A stretch of 64,000 nt of DNA, taken from Staphylococcus durrellii (GTDB taxonomy: Bacteria; Bacillota; Bacilli; Staphylococcales; Staphylococcaceae). Every line of letters begins with the position of its first letter. The stretch's first letter is position 1. The notes under the pieces were generated by a model that was given only the letters and a program-made list of their open reading frames with translations, did not search any database and had not been told where the DNA came from. This document shows positions 8,899 to 18,667 of the stretch, piece by piece. The stretch is from positions 62,001 through 126,000 of the forward strand of contig NZ_JADIIO010000001.1 of the NCBI RefSeq assembly GCF_015594545.1, given 5' to 3'. The position numbers and the translations under genes are program-made.

Positions 8899-10497
8899 AT
8901 GAGAAAACTAGCAAAATTAAGTTCGATGTTACTGATATCAGGAGTGATATTAACTGGTTGTGGTAACGATAAAGAACTGGAAGATAAGAAAAAGAATAAA
9001 CAATTAACTTATACAACAGTTAAAGATATCGGTGATATGAATCCGCATGTTTATGGTGGCTCTATGTCTGCAGAAGCTATGATTTATGAACCATTAGTTC
9101 GTAATACTAAAGCAGGTATCAAGCCACTATTAGCAAAGAAATGGGATGTGTCAAAGGATGGCAAAACGTATACTTTCTATCTACGTGAAGATGTGAAATT
9201 CCATGACGGAGAACGATTTGATGCTGAAGCAGTTAAGAAAAATATAGAAGCTGTCCAACAGAATAAAAAATTACATTCTTGGCTGAAAATATCGACTTTG
9301 ATTAATGACGTTAACGTTAAAAATAAATATACTGTAGAAATCAATTTAAAAGAAGCTTATCAGCCTACTTTGGCAGAATTAGCTATGCCAAGACCTTACG
9401 TTTTTGTGTCTCCTAAAGATTTTAAAAATGGTACTACAAAAGATGGCGTAAAACGTTTTGATGGCACCGGTCCATTTAAATTAGGTGAACACAAAAAAGA
9501 TGAGTCAGCAAATTTCCTGAAAAATAATGATTATTGGGGAGAAAAGCCTAAATTAAACAAGGTGCAAGCAAAGGTGGTACCGGCTGGCGAGACGGCTTTC
9601 TTATCTATGAAAAAAGGGGAAACAAACTTTGCTTTTACTGACGATAGAGGTACGGATAGCTTAGATAAAGACGCTTTAAAACAATTAAAAGACACAGGCG
9701 ATTATCAAGTGAAAAAGAGTCAATCAATGAATACGAAAATGTTAGTAGTAAACTCTGGTAAGAACAATAGTACCGTAAGTGATAAGACTGTGAGACAGGC
9801 AATTGGGCATATGATTAACAGAGATAAAATTACTAAAGAAATTTTAGATGGACAAGAAAAGCCTGCAACACAATTATTTGCTAAAAATGTCGCTGATATT
9901 AATTTTGATATCCCTACACGTCAATATAATATTAAAAAAGCAGCATCGTTATTGGATGAGGCAGGTTGGAAAAAAACGAAAGATAGTGATGTGCGTGAAA
10001 AAAACGGTAAAGCACTTGCAATGTCAATGGTCTATGACAAAGGTTCTTCGAGTCAAAAAGAACAAGCTGAGTTTTTACAGGCAGAATTTAAAAAAATGGG
10101 TGTTAAATTAAATATTAATGGCGAAACTTCAGACAAAATTGCTGAACGTCGTACTTCCGGAGATTATGATTTAATGTTTAACCAAACTTGGGGATTGTTG
10201 TATGATCCACAAAGTACAGTAGCTGCATTTAAAGCTAAAAATGGTTACGAAAGTGCCACTGCAGGTATTGCGAATAAAGATAAATTATATGGCGAAATTG
10301 ATAATGTATTTAAAATTCAAAATGACAAAATGCGTTCAGCAGCATATAAAAACATATTACAACAGATTGATGATGAGGGAGTATTTATACCAATTTCACA
10401 TGGCAATATGACAGTTGTTGCACCTAAAGATTTAGAGAAAGTTTCATTTACACAGTCACAATATGAATTACCGTTTAACGAGATGCAGTATAAATAA
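8899..10497 (+). CDS. cntA: Metal-metallophore-binding lipoprotein CntA
   Basis: A 532-residue extracellular solute-binding protein of family 5 with a lipoprotein signal peptide: charged start, hydrophobic core, lipobox LTGC with the lipidated Cys at residue 21. It has the nickel/oligopeptide-binding pattern (YEPLVRNT, WDVSKDGKTYTFYLREDVKFHDG, DGTGPFKL). CntA captures staphylopine complexes of nickel, cobalt, zinc and related metals and hands them to CntBCDF. The ATG has a GAAAGAGGAAA SD. It is the first gene of the import segment, with cntB 12 bp downstream. Confidence 0.9.
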   Translation: MRKLAKLSSMLLISGVILTGCGNDKELEDKKKNKQLTYTTVKDIGDMNPHVYGGSMSAEAMIYEPLVRNTKAGIKPLLAKKWDVSKDGKTYTFYLREDVKFHDGERFDAEAVKKNIEAVQQNKKLHSWLKISTLINDVNVKNKYTVEINLKEAYQPTLAELAMPRPYVFVSPKDFKNGTTKDGVKRFDGTGPFKLGEHKKDESANFLKNNDYWGEKPKLNKVQAKVVPAGETAFLSMKKGETNFAFTDDRGTDSLDKDALKQLKDTGDYQVKKSQSMNTKMLVVNSGKNNSTVSDKTVRQAIGHMINRDKITKEILDGQEKPATQLFAKNVADINFDIPTRQYNIKKAASLLDEAGWKKTKDSDVREKNGKALAMSMVYDKGSSSQKEQAEFLQAEFKKMGVKLNINGETSDKIAERRTSGDYDLMFNQTWGLLYDPQSTVAAFKAKNGYESATAGIANKDKLYGEIDNVFKIQNDKMRSAAYKNILQQIDDEGVFIPISHGNMTVVAPKDLEKVSFTQSQYELPFNEMQYK

Positions 10498-10509
10498 AGG
10501 AGTACTGAT

Positions 10510-11442
10510 ATGTTCAAGTTTATCTTAAAACGTATTGCACTTATGTTTCCATTGATGATTGTAGTAAGTTTTATGACTTTTTTACTAACTTATATCACAG
10601 ATGCAAACCCAGCTGTAACTATTTTGCATGCGCAAGGCACACCAAATGTAACTCCTGAACTTATTGCGGAAACTAATAAAAAATATGGTTTAAACGAGCC
10701 ACTACTTATTCAGTATAAAAATTGGTTGGTTCAAGCAGTGCAGTTCAATTTCGGCACGAGTTATATTACTGGTGACCCTGTGGCTCAACGCATTAGTTCT
10801 GCATTCATAAACACTTTGAAATTAACGATAATTTCTAGTATTGCAGTAATAATTACATCAATAGTATTAGGCGTCGTTAGTGCACTAACTAGAGGAAAGA
10901 TTACTGATTATACTATTCGTTCAGTTGCTTTTTTTCTAACATCATTACCATCATATTGGGTTGCTTCAATATTAATTATTTATGTATCAGTGAAATTAAA
11001 CTTACTACCGACTTCAGGTTTATCGGGACCTGAAAGTTACATATTACCAGTTACTGTTATTACCATTACCTATGCCAGTATTTATTTTAGAAATATAAGA
11101 AGTTCGATAATAGAACAATTGAATGAAGCGTACGTACTTTATTTGAGAGCATGTGGTGTTAAATCAATTACCTTAATGCTCCATGTCTTGCGTAATGCAT
11201 TACAGGTTGCAGTATCAATCTTTTGTATGTCGATACCGATGATTATGGGGGGACTAGTAGTTATAGAATATGTATTTGCTTGGCCGGGCCTAGGCCAATT
11301 AAGTCTTAAAGCTATATTAGAACATGACTTTCCCGTTATACAAGCGTATGTATTAATCGTAGCAATTTTGTTTATAGTTTTTAATACGCTTGCAGATATC
11401 ATTAATGCGCTTTTAAATCCAAGATTAAGGGAGGCGCTATGA
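10510..11442 (+). CDS. cntB: Metallophore ABC transporter permease CntB
   Basis: A 310-residue DppB-type permease: an N-terminal helix followed by a periplasmic segment (NEPLLIQYKNWLVQAVQFNF), five further membrane helices, and the binding-protein-dependent permease loop (AYVLYLRACGVKSITLMLHV). It pairs with CntC to form the membrane channel. An AAAGGAG SD precedes the ATG. It overlaps cntC by 4 bp. Confidence 0.9.
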   Translation: MFKFILKRIALMFPLMIVVSFMTFLLTYITDANPAVTILHAQGTPNVTPELIAETNKKYGLNEPLLIQYKNWLVQAVQFNFGTSYITGDPVAQRISSAFINTLKLTIISSIAVIITSIVLGVVSALTRGKITDYTIRSVAFFLTSLPSYWVASILIIYVSVKLNLLPTSGLSGPESYILPVTVITITYASIYFRNIRSSIIEQLNEAYVLYLRACGVKSITLMLHVLRNALQVAVSIFCMSIPMIMGGLVVIEYVFAWPGLGQLSLKAILEHDFPVIQAYVLIVAILFIVFNTLADIINALLNPRLREAL

Positions 11443-12311
11443 TGATTTTTTCTAAAGGTTTATTTCGAGACACAAAGATAATAGTTCCCATGGCCATTAT
11501 TGGTGTATATATGTTTTTAGGGTTAGCAGCGCCATTAGTAACATTGTATGAACCTAATCATATAGATACTACAAATAAATTTGCTGGTATAAGTTTGCGC
11601 CATTTGTTAGGAACAGATCATTTAGGTAGAGATGTATTAACAAGACTGATTTATGCGATAAGACCAAGCTTAATGTATGTATTTGTAGCCTTGTTTCTCT
11701 CTGTATTAATCGGTGCAATGCTGGGTTTTGTGTCTGGGTATTTTAAAGGTTATATCGATGCTTTGATCATGCGTATATGTGATGTAATGCTAGCATTTCC
11801 GAGCTATGTATTGACTCTAGCATTGATTGCACTTTTTGGAATAGGTATAGAAAACATTATTTTGGCATTTATATTAACGCGTTGGGCATGGTTTTGTCGT
11901 ATTATTCGTACAAGCGTTATGCAATATACGGCTGCTAATCATGTTAAATTTGCTAATGCTATTGGTATGAATGATTTGAAGATAATATATAAGCATATCA
12001 TGCCATTAACACTTGCTGATATCGCTATTATTTCTAGTAGTTCGATGTGTTCAATGATACTGCAAATATCAGGATTTTCATTTTTAGGTTTGGGTGTGAA
12101 GGCGCCTACTGCTGAATGGGGCATGATGTTGAATGAATCAAGAAAAGTAATGTTCACACATCCAGAATTGATGTTTGCACCTGCCATTGCTATTGCCATT
12201 ATTGTGATGGTATTCAACTTTTTATCAGATGCTATACAAATGACAATTGATCCACGAATTTCTTCTAAAGAAAAATTAAATGGCATGAAGAAAGAGGTGG
12301 AAGGCTCATGA
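11439..12311 (+). CDS. cntC: Metallophore ABC transporter permease CntC
   Basis: A 290-residue DppC-type permease with the family signature LLGTDHLGRDVLTRLIY near residues 55-70 and the cytoplasmic EAA-like loop HVKFANAIGMNDLKIIYKHI. Partner of CntB. It overlaps both neighbours by 4 bp, as expected for a coupled ABC operon. Confidence 0.9.
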   Translation: MMIFSKGLFRDTKIIVPMAIIGVYMFLGLAAPLVTLYEPNHIDTTNKFAGISLRHLLGTDHLGRDVLTRLIYAIRPSLMYVFVALFLSVLIGAMLGFVSGYFKGYIDALIMRICDVMLAFPSYVLTLALIALFGIGIENIILAFILTRWAWFCRIIRTSVMQYTAANHVKFANAIGMNDLKIIYKHIMPLTLADIAIISSSSMCSMILQISGFSFLGLGVKAPTAEWGMMLNESRKVMFTHPELMFAPAIAIAIIVMVFNFLSDAIQMTIDPRISSKEKLNGMKKEVEGS

Positions 12312-13123
12312 CATTATTATCTGTTAATCAATTAAAAATTATAGACACATGGACTGATACGATACTCGTTAAAGATGTCCACTTCACATTAAACAAAGGT
12401 GAAACATTAGGCATTATTGGCGAGAGTGGAAGTGGAAAGTCAATTACTTGCAAATCGCTAATTGGATTGAATCCAGCACGTTTAAAAATTGAAGGGTCAG
12501 TAAATTTTGATGGGATAGATATGTTAAAGCTCTCCGAACATCAATTGAAAAAGCATAGAGGCAAAGATATTGCGATGATTATGCAGCAAGGTAGCCGTGC
12601 ATTTGATCCATCGACGACTGTAGGTAAACAAATGTTTGAAACAATGAAAGTACATACTAATTTATCGATAAAAGAAATTGAAGCTACTTTGATAGAGCAT
12701 ATGGAGCACATGAGCTTAAACAATCCTAAACACGTATTAAAGTCTTATCCGTATATGTTGTCCGGCGGTATGTTGCAACGTTTAATGATAACTCTAGCAT
12801 TGGCATTACAACCGAAATTAATTATTGCAGATGAGCCAACAACAGCACTAGATACGATTACCCAATACGATGTATTGGCAACATTTCAACAAATTAAAGA
12901 CCATCTCGACTGCGCTATAATTTTTATTTCACATGACTTATCAGTGATTAATAAAATTGCTGATCGAGTTGTCGTGATGAAAAGTGGACGACTTATTGAA
13001 GAAGGAAGAAAAGAAATTGTCTTTTCAAATCCTAAGGAGGAATATACTAAATATTTATTGTCGACAAAAAAGAAGATGAATGAACACTTTAAACGTGTGA
13101 TGAGAGGTGACATTAATGCTTGA
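12308..13123 (+). CDS. cntD: Metallophore ABC transporter ATPase CntD
   Basis: A 271-residue ABC ATPase of the Dpp/Opp type. It has Walker A GESGSGKS at about residues 39-46, signature LSGGMLQR and Walker B LIIADEPTTALD, followed by the H-loop ISHDLS. It works as a heterodimer with CntF to power import. It overlaps cntC by 4 bp and runs past the preferred cntF start by 8 bp. Confidence 0.9.
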   Translation: MTLLSVNQLKIIDTWTDTILVKDVHFTLNKGETLGIIGESGSGKSITCKSLIGLNPARLKIEGSVNFDGIDMLKLSEHQLKKHRGKDIAMIMQQGSRAFDPSTTVGKQMFETMKVHTNLSIKEIEATLIEHMEHMSLNNPKHVLKSYPYMLSGGMLQRLMITLALALQPKLIIADEPTTALDTITQYDVLATFQQIKDHLDCAIIFISHDLSVINKIADRVVVMKSGRLIEEGRKEIVFSNPKEEYTKYLLSTKKKMNEHFKRVMRGDINA

Positions 13124-13865
13124 AATTAAGAATGTTGAAAAGTCATATGGTAGTTCAAGACTCTTTCGTCGTAGGCAAGCACCCATTATAAAAGGGGTAT
13201 CGTTTCAATGTCCTCTTGGTGAAACTATTGCAATTATAGGTGAAAGTGGAAGTGGAAAATCAACGCTCAGTAGATTGATTTTAGGAATAGAAAAGCCAGA
13301 CAAAGGTACGATTATATTAGATGGTAAACCAATACATAAGAAAAAAATACGTCGTGGCCAGATTGCTGCAGTTTTTCAAGATTATACATCTTCATTACAT
13401 CCCTTCCAAACTATTAGAGAGATATTGTTTGAAGTTTTATGTCATTGTGGCGTTCGAGATAAATTAGGAAAAGAAACACAAGCCATTGCGTTACTTGAAG
13501 AAGTAGGGTTGTCTAAGGCATATATGGATAAATATCCAACTATGTTATCCGGTGGTGAAGCACAGCGAGTCGCTATAGCACGAGCGATAAGTTTAAAACC
13601 TAAATATATTTTGTTTGATGAGGCGATTAGTTCTCTTGATATGTCTATTCAAATTCAAATACTAGATCTATTGATACGTCTACGCTCCAAACGAAAGTTA
13701 AGCTATATTTTTATCACACATGATATACAAGCTGCCACTTATTTATGTGAGCAATTAATTATTTTTAAAAGTGGCAAAATCGAAGAACAAATAAAAACAG
13801 CTGACTTACATCACAGTCATAATGCTTATACGACAGCATTAATTGATAAACAGCTATCATTCTAA
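13116..13865 (+). CDS. cntF: Metallophore ABC transporter ATPase CntF
   Basis: A 249-residue ABC ATPase with Walker A GESGSGKST, signature LSGGEAQR, Walker B YILFDEAISSLD and H-loop ITHDIQ. The ATG at 13116 is preferred over GTG 13107 because AGAGGTGA at 13103-13110 lies at correct spacing and the protein then begins MLEIKNVEKSYG. Second ATPase of the CntABCDF importer. Confidence 0.88.
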   Translation: MLEIKNVEKSYGSSRLFRRRQAPIIKGVSFQCPLGETIAIIGESGSGKSTLSRLILGIEKPDKGTIILDGKPIHKKKIRRGQIAAVFQDYTSSLHPFQTIREILFEVLCHCGVRDKLGKETQAIALLEEVGLSKAYMDKYPTMLSGGEAQRVAIARAISLKPKYILFDEAISSLDMSIQIQILDLLIRLRSKRKLSYIFITHDIQAATYLCEQLIIFKSGKIEEQIKTADLHHSHNAYTTALIDKQLSF

Positions 13866-13876
13866 GGAGTGAGAAG

Positions 13877-15064
13877 ATGAAAGGTGCTATGTCTTGGACT
13901 TTTTTAAGATTATATATATTAACATTGATGTTCTTTAGTGCTAATGCGATTTTGAACGTCTTTATACCATTACGAGGTCATGATTTAGGTGCCACAAATA
14001 CACAGATTGGTATTGTGATGGGCGCTTATATGATAACGGCAATGTTCTTTCGCCCATGGGCCGGACAGATTATTGCTCGAGTAGGCCCCATTAAAATATT
14101 GCGCATCATTCTACTTATCAATACGACAGCGTTAATTTTATATGGTTTCACTGGGTTAGAAGGCTACTTTTTAGCTCGCGTTATGCAGGGTGTATGTACT
14201 GCATTTTTCTCAATGTCATTACAACTAGGTATTATCGATGCTTTGCCAGAAAAACATCGTTCAGAAGGTGTATCGTTGTATTCATTGTTTTCTACTATTC
14301 CAAATTTGATTGGTCCACTAATCGCTGTGGGTATTTGGCATGCTGATAATATGACACTTTTTGCCGTTGTCATTATTGTTATTGTTATATGTACAACAAT
14401 CTTTGGTTATCGTATAACATTTAATGAACAAGAGCCGAATACCACCGAGAAAATTGAAAAATTGCCATTCAATGCTGTAACGGTATATGTGCAATTTTTT
14501 AAAAATAAAGAATTACTGAATAGTGGTTTGATTATGATTATTGTGTCGATTGTTTTTGGTGCAGTGAGTACTTTTATGCCATTATATACATTGAAATTTG
14601 AATTTGCTCATGCTGGCATTTTTTTAACGCTTCAAGCTATTGCAGTCGTTGCAGCGAGATTTTATTTAAGAAAATATATTCCTTCAGATGGTTTATGGCA
14701 CCCAAAGTATATGGTGTCGGTATTATCATTACTTGTCATTGCCTCATTTGTCATAGCACTCGGACCACAAGTAGGCGTCAGTGTTTTCTACGCGAGTGCT
14801 GTATTGGTAGGGATAACGCAAGCGATGGTCTACCCTTCATTAACTTCTTATCTAAGTATTGTGTTGCCTAAAGTAGGTCGCAATATGTTGTTAGGTTTAT
14901 TTATCGCTTGTGCAGATTTAGGGATTTCTCTAGGAAGTGCCGTGATGGGACCGATATCAGACTTAGTAGGCTTTAAATGGATGTATTTTATTTGTGGTGT
15001 TCTCGTATTTTGCACTATGGTAATAAGCATGTTGAAACGCTCAAATATTGTGGCTAAAAGTTAA
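13877..15064 (+). CDS. cntE: MFS exporter CntE
   Basis: A 395-residue, 12-helix major facilitator. Family motifs include MGAYMITAMFFRPWAGQIIARVGP (loop 2-3) and LARVMQGVCTAFFSMSLQ. In staphylopine loci CntE exports the finished metallophore. It is the last gene of the cluster, 11 bp after cntF, with an AAGGAGTGAG SD. Its retention is notable because the first biosynthetic gene is missing. No strong terminator is visible in the 153 bp before rbsR. Confidence 0.85.
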   Translation: MKGAMSWTFLRLYILTLMFFSANAILNVFIPLRGHDLGATNTQIGIVMGAYMITAMFFRPWAGQIIARVGPIKILRIILLINTTALILYGFTGLEGYFLARVMQGVCTAFFSMSLQLGIIDALPEKHRSEGVSLYSLFSTIPNLIGPLIAVGIWHADNMTLFAVVIIVIVICTTIFGYRITFNEQEPNTTEKIEKLPFNAVTVYVQFFKNKELLNSGLIMIIVSIVFGAVSTFMPLYTLKFEFAHAGIFLTLQAIAVVAARFYLRKYIPSDGLWHPKYMVSVLSLLVIASFVIALGPQVGVSVFYASAVLVGITQAMVYPSLTSYLSIVLPKVGRNMLLGLFIACADLGISLGSAVMGPISDLVGFKWMYFICGVLVFCTMVISMLKRSNIVAKS

Positions 15065-15217
15065 TCTCACATAAATAAAACGCTTGTCGATTTTGCGATC
15101 ACTTCTATAGAGCAATAGCAATCCGTGCTCAATCTCAGTGCATTTACATTGGTTCATAGCTATAGTGTGATAAACTTGTTATTAAAACACGTTTAGCAAT
15201 GCAAGGGGTAATGAATC

Positions 15218-16210
15218 ATGAAAAAAGTATCTATTAGAGATGTGGCTGGGGAAGCGGGTGTATCTGTAACTGCTGTTTCTCATATTCTGAATGATAATAA
15301 GCAGCGTTTCTCACAAGCTACAATAAAAAAGGTGTTAGAGGCAAAGGAAAGACTGGGCTATATACCAAATAAAAATGCGCAACAATTACGTGGAACTAAA
15401 ACCAAATTAATTGGCGTATTACTGCCAAGTTTAACGAACCCTTTTTTCTCAACTATTATGCAAAGTATGGATCAACATAAGCCGGACGACGTTGAGATTA
15501 TATTTTTAACGACCATTAATAAAGGATTGGAAGAGAATATAAAACATTTGGTAGAGCACGGTGTAGACGGACTGGTCATTGGCCGATTTATAGATAAACC
15601 TGAAAATTTAAATGCGTATTTAAATAAACATAAAGTGCCGTATGTGGTTTTGGACCAAAGTGAAGATAATGGCTTCACCGATATCATACGTACAAATGAA
15701 CATGAAGGTGGAAAGTCAGCCGCAAAGCATTTAATAGACTACGGGCATACTAACCTTGCAATTATACAACCTTACGAACTAATGGCTAACATGAAAGACA
15801 GAATTAGCGGTTTTGAGGAGTATTGTGATGCTTGTAATATCTCTATGCCTGTAAAGATAGATACGGAATTATCAAAACTTGGTGGTAGAAATGCCGTCGG
15901 TCAAATTATTAGTAAAAAAGTGACTGGCATTTTTGCGATAAATGATGAAATTGCTATAGGTGCCATACGCGCATTAATAGACAAAGGCATTACGGTACCT
16001 GAAGATATTTCAATTATTGGTTATGATGATATTGATTTTGCCAAATATATGAATCCAGCTTTAACGACAATTGCGCAACCTATGGACGACATTGGTAAGG
16101 TTGCATTAAAGCTTATTATTGAAAAAGTAGAAGGTTTAAGTAGTAAAACAGAGAAAATTGAATTACCTACACAAATAATAGTGCGGGAAACAACGCAAAG
16201 ACTAAAATAA
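15218..16210 (+). CDS. rbsR: LacI-family ribose operon repressor
   Basis: A 330-residue LacI/GalR protein: N-terminal HTH (SIRDVAGEAGVSVTAVSHIL), hinge, then a sugar-binding core from GVLLPSLTNPFFSTIM onward with GYDDIDFAKYMNPALTTIAQ near the end. It stands directly upstream of rbsUDK in the same direction but has its own terminator, and a perfect LacI-type palindrome precedes rbsU. It should repress ribose uptake and phosphorylation when ribose is absent. AAGGGGTAATGA acts as SD. Confidence 0.88.
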   Translation: MKKVSIRDVAGEAGVSVTAVSHILNDNKQRFSQATIKKVLEAKERLGYIPNKNAQQLRGTKTKLIGVLLPSLTNPFFSTIMQSMDQHKPDDVEIIFLTTINKGLEENIKHLVEHGVDGLVIGRFIDKPENLNAYLNKHKVPYVVLDQSEDNGFTDIIRTNEHEGGKSAAKHLIDYGHTNLAIIQPYELMANMKDRISGFEEYCDACNISMPVKIDTELSKLGGRNAVGQIISKKVTGIFAINDEIAIGAIRALIDKGITVPEDISIIGYDDIDFAKYMNPALTTIAQPMDDIGKVALKLIIEKVEGLSSKTEKIELPTQIIVRETTQRLK

Positions 16211-16215
16211 GTAGC

Positions 16216-16249
16216 GCCCTAAAAGTCAATTTAGCTTTTAGGGCTTTTT
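16216..16249 (+). terminator. Intrinsic terminator after rbsR
   Basis: Perfect 10-bp stem GCCCTAAAAG/CTTTTAGGGC, 9-nt loop, then TTTTTA. It separates the rbsR transcript from rbsUDK. Confidence 0.9.
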
Positions 16250-16267
16250 AACTATAAAAAAATAAAA

Positions 16268-16322
16268 AGAAAGCGTATACATTTTAGAAAGGAAGTGTTA
16301 TATTTTAGTAAAACGTTTTACT
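16268..16322 (+). promoter_or_regulatory. rbsU promoter region: cre-like site and RbsR operator
   Basis: AGAAAGCGTATACA at 16268-16281 matches the CcpA cre consensus (TGWAANCGNTNWCA) at all but two positions. A perfect 16-bp palindrome, AGTAAAACGTTTTACT, at 16307-16322 is the likely RbsR operator, 43 bp before the rbsU start. Together they imply repression by both preferred sugars and absence of ribose. Confidence 0.7.
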
Positions 16323-16364
16323 TATTTTAAAAATGCTTTTACTAAATATAGAGAGGTGTAAGAA

Positions 16365-17246
16365 ATGAACGTAGTAGCATTATTGATTGGGTTAGGACCA
16401 TTAATAGGTTGGGGGTTATTTCCTACTATAGCATCAAAATTTGGTGGTAAACCGGTAAATCAAATTATTGGAACAACGATAGGAACTTTAATTTTTGCTG
16501 GAGTCTTTTATCTATCTACCGGACATAGCTTTCCAACGGGAATGGATTTATTTTTCGCGATATTGTCAGGAGCTGGTTGGAGTTTTGGTCAAATTATGAC
16601 GTTTAAAGCTTTTGAGTACATAGGTTCATCAAGAGCGATGCCAGTAACAACAGCTTTCCAATTATTAGGTGCTTCACTTTGGGGCGTCTTTGCTTTAGGA
16701 AACTGGCCTGGCATTTCACATAAAATTATTGGTTTTAGTGCGTTAATCGTTATTTTAATTGGTGCACGTATGACGGTATGGAGTGAAAAGACTGAAGCTA
16801 CTAGTAGTAATTATTTGAAAAAAGCAGTCGTTATTTTATTAATTGGGGAAATCGGCTATTGGTTATATTCAGCAGCACCTCAAGCAACTGATATCGGTGG
16901 TAAAGCAGCATTCCTACCACAGGCGATTGGTATGGTTATAGTAGCAGTCGTTTATGGCTTAATTAACATGAAAAAAGAAAACGCGTTTACCAATAAGATA
17001 ACATGGTTGCAAATTATTTCAGGCTTCTTCTTTGCTTTTGCAGCATTAACTTATTTAATTTCGGCGCAGCCAGATATGAATGGTTTAGCTACTGGTTTCG
17101 TACTTTCTCAAACTTCAGTCGTGTTAGCAACGTTAACAGGTATTTACTTCTTAAACCAACGTAAGACTTCGAAAGAAATGGTTATTACTATTATTGGTTT
17201 AGTACTTATTTTAGTAGCGGCAACAGTAACGGTATTTATTAAATAG
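16365..17246 (+). CDS. rbsU: Ribose transporter RbsU (GRP family)
   Basis: A 293-residue membrane protein with about ten helices, starting MNVVALLIGLGPLIGWGLFP, the glucose/ribose porter family start, with GQIMTFKAFEYIGSSRAMPVT in the first repeat. The family imports glucose or ribose by proton symport. GAGAGGTG SD. First gene of the rbsUDK operon and under the RbsR operator. Confidence 0.88.
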   Translation: MNVVALLIGLGPLIGWGLFPTIASKFGGKPVNQIIGTTIGTLIFAGVFYLSTGHSFPTGMDLFFAILSGAGWSFGQIMTFKAFEYIGSSRAMPVTTAFQLLGASLWGVFALGNWPGISHKIIGFSALIVILIGARMTVWSEKTEATSSNYLKKAVVILLIGEIGYWLYSAAPQATDIGGKAAFLPQAIGMVIVAVVYGLINMKKENAFTNKITWLQIISGFFFAFAALTYLISAQPDMNGLATGFVLSQTSVVLATLTGIYFLNQRKTSKEMVITIIGLVLILVAATVTVFIK

Positions 17247-17264
17247 TAATTAGGAGCGATAACT

Positions 17265-17669
17265 ATGAAAAAAACAGAAATGCTTAACAGTAATGTATCC
17301 AAAGCAATTGCCACAATCGGCCATTTTGATTTATTAACAATTAATGACGCAGGTATGGCAATACCTAATGACGACAGAAGAATTGATTTAGCTGTGACAA
17401 AAGAATTACCATTATTTATAGACGTACTGAAAACTGTCTTAGCAGAAATGAAAATACAAAAAATTTATTTAGCCGAGGAAATTAAAACTCAAAATGCGCA
17501 ACAATTAAAGCAAATTAAAGCATTAATTGAAGATGATGTTGAAATTGAATTTATTCCGCATTCAACAATGAAAGAATATCTTAGCCATCCATTGAATAAA
17601 GGGAATATACGTACTGGAGAAATCACACCATTTTCAAATATTATTTTAGAATCTAACGTTACATTTTAA
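17265..17669 (+). CDS. rbsD: D-ribose pyranase RbsD
   Basis: A 134-residue protein of normal length, with the family patterns [21 protein letters not shown] (catalytic His in GHFD) and the C-terminal [15 protein letters not shown]. RbsD interconverts the pyranose and furanose forms of ribose, supplying the form used by ribokinase. It lies 18 bp after rbsU and 21 bp before rbsK. Confidence 0.92.
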   Translation: MKKTEMLNSNVSKAIATIGHFDLLTINDAGMAIPNDDRRIDLAVTKELPLFIDVLKTVLAEMKIQKIYLAEEIKTQNAQQLKQIKALIEDDVEIEFIPHSTMKEYLSHPLNKGNIRTGEITPFSNIILESNVTF

Positions 17670-17690
17670 TATTAAGGGAGAGAGTAAGTC

Positions 17691-18599
17691 ATGACAAACA
17701 AAGTAGTCGTTTTAGGATCAACAAATGTGGATCAATTTTTGTCAGTTGAACGTTATGCAAAACCGGGAGAAACGTTACATGTTGATAATGCACAGAAAGC
17801 TTTTGGCGGAGGAAAAGGTGCTAACCAAGCGATAGCTTCAGCTCGATTGAACGCACAAACTACCTTCATTTCCAAAGTCGGTAAAGATGATTTAGCTAAC
17901 TTTATGTTTGATGATTTCAAAGAAGCTGGCATTAATACGCAATATATTTCAAAATCTGACACTGCCGACACAGGGCAAGCTTTTATCACGGTTGATGCTG
18001 AAGGTCATAACACGATATATGTATATGGTGGGGCTAATATGGCTATAACACCGGAAGACGTAAATACGGCAAAAGACGAGATTGCACAATCAGATTATGT
18101 CGTTGCTCAATTAGAAGTTCCTGTAGACGCGATAATCCAAGCTTTCAAAATTGCTAGAGATGCCGGGGTTACGACGATATTAAATCCAGCACCTGCAGAA
18201 ACTTTACCAGAAGAATTATTGGCGTTAACCGATGTGATTATACCTAATGAATTTGAAGCCGCAATATTATCAGGTATTTCTGTTGATGATAAAGCATCAA
18301 TGGAACAAAATGCGAAGTACTTTTTAGAATTAGGCATAAAGGTAGTCATTATTACGATAGGTGAGCAGGGAACTTATTATGCCGTGAAAGAGGACTCTGG
18401 ATTTGTTGAAGCGTATAAAGTGAATGCTTTAGATACAACTGCAGCAGGTGACACATTTATCGGAGCGTTCGTCAGCAAGTTTGATATGAGTGATTTAAAT
18501 TTAACTGAGGCCATCGATTATGCAAATAAAGCAGCATCAGTTACAGTACAGCGTAGTGGTGCCCAAGCATCAATCCCATTAGCTAAAGAAGTACAATAA
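17691..18599 (+). CDS. rbsK: Ribokinase
   Basis: A 302-residue PfkB-family kinase with the substrate motif GGGKGANQAIASARL near residues 39-53 and the C-terminal catalytic motif DTTAAGDTFIGAF. It phosphorylates ribose to ribose-5-phosphate for the pentose phosphate pathway. Last gene of rbsUDK; SD AAGGGAGAG. A strong terminator follows. Confidence 0.93.
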   Translation: MTNKVVVLGSTNVDQFLSVERYAKPGETLHVDNAQKAFGGGKGANQAIASARLNAQTTFISKVGKDDLANFMFDDFKEAGINTQYISKSDTADTGQAFITVDAEGHNTIYVYGGANMAITPEDVNTAKDEIAQSDYVVAQLEVPVDAIIQAFKIARDAGVTTILNPAPAETLPEELLALTDVIIPNEFEAAILSGISVDDKASMEQNAKYFLELGIKVVIITIGEQGTYYAVKEDSGFVEAYKVNALDTTAAGDTFIGAFVSKFDMSDLNLTEAIDYANKAASVTVQRSGAQASIPLAKEVQ

Positions 18600-18605
18600 T
18601 TAATA

Positions 18606-18648
18606 AACCTCCTGACACTAAATTAAAGTGAGTCAGGAGGTTGTTTTT
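18606..18648. terminator. Terminator between rbsK and the convergent lipoprotein gene
   Basis: Stem AACCTCCTGAC/GTCAGGAGGTT extended by an inner CACT/AGTG pair, followed by GTTTTTAA. It lies between convergent genes. Confidence 0.85.
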
Positions 18649-18667
18649 AATTTAATAAATTATGATT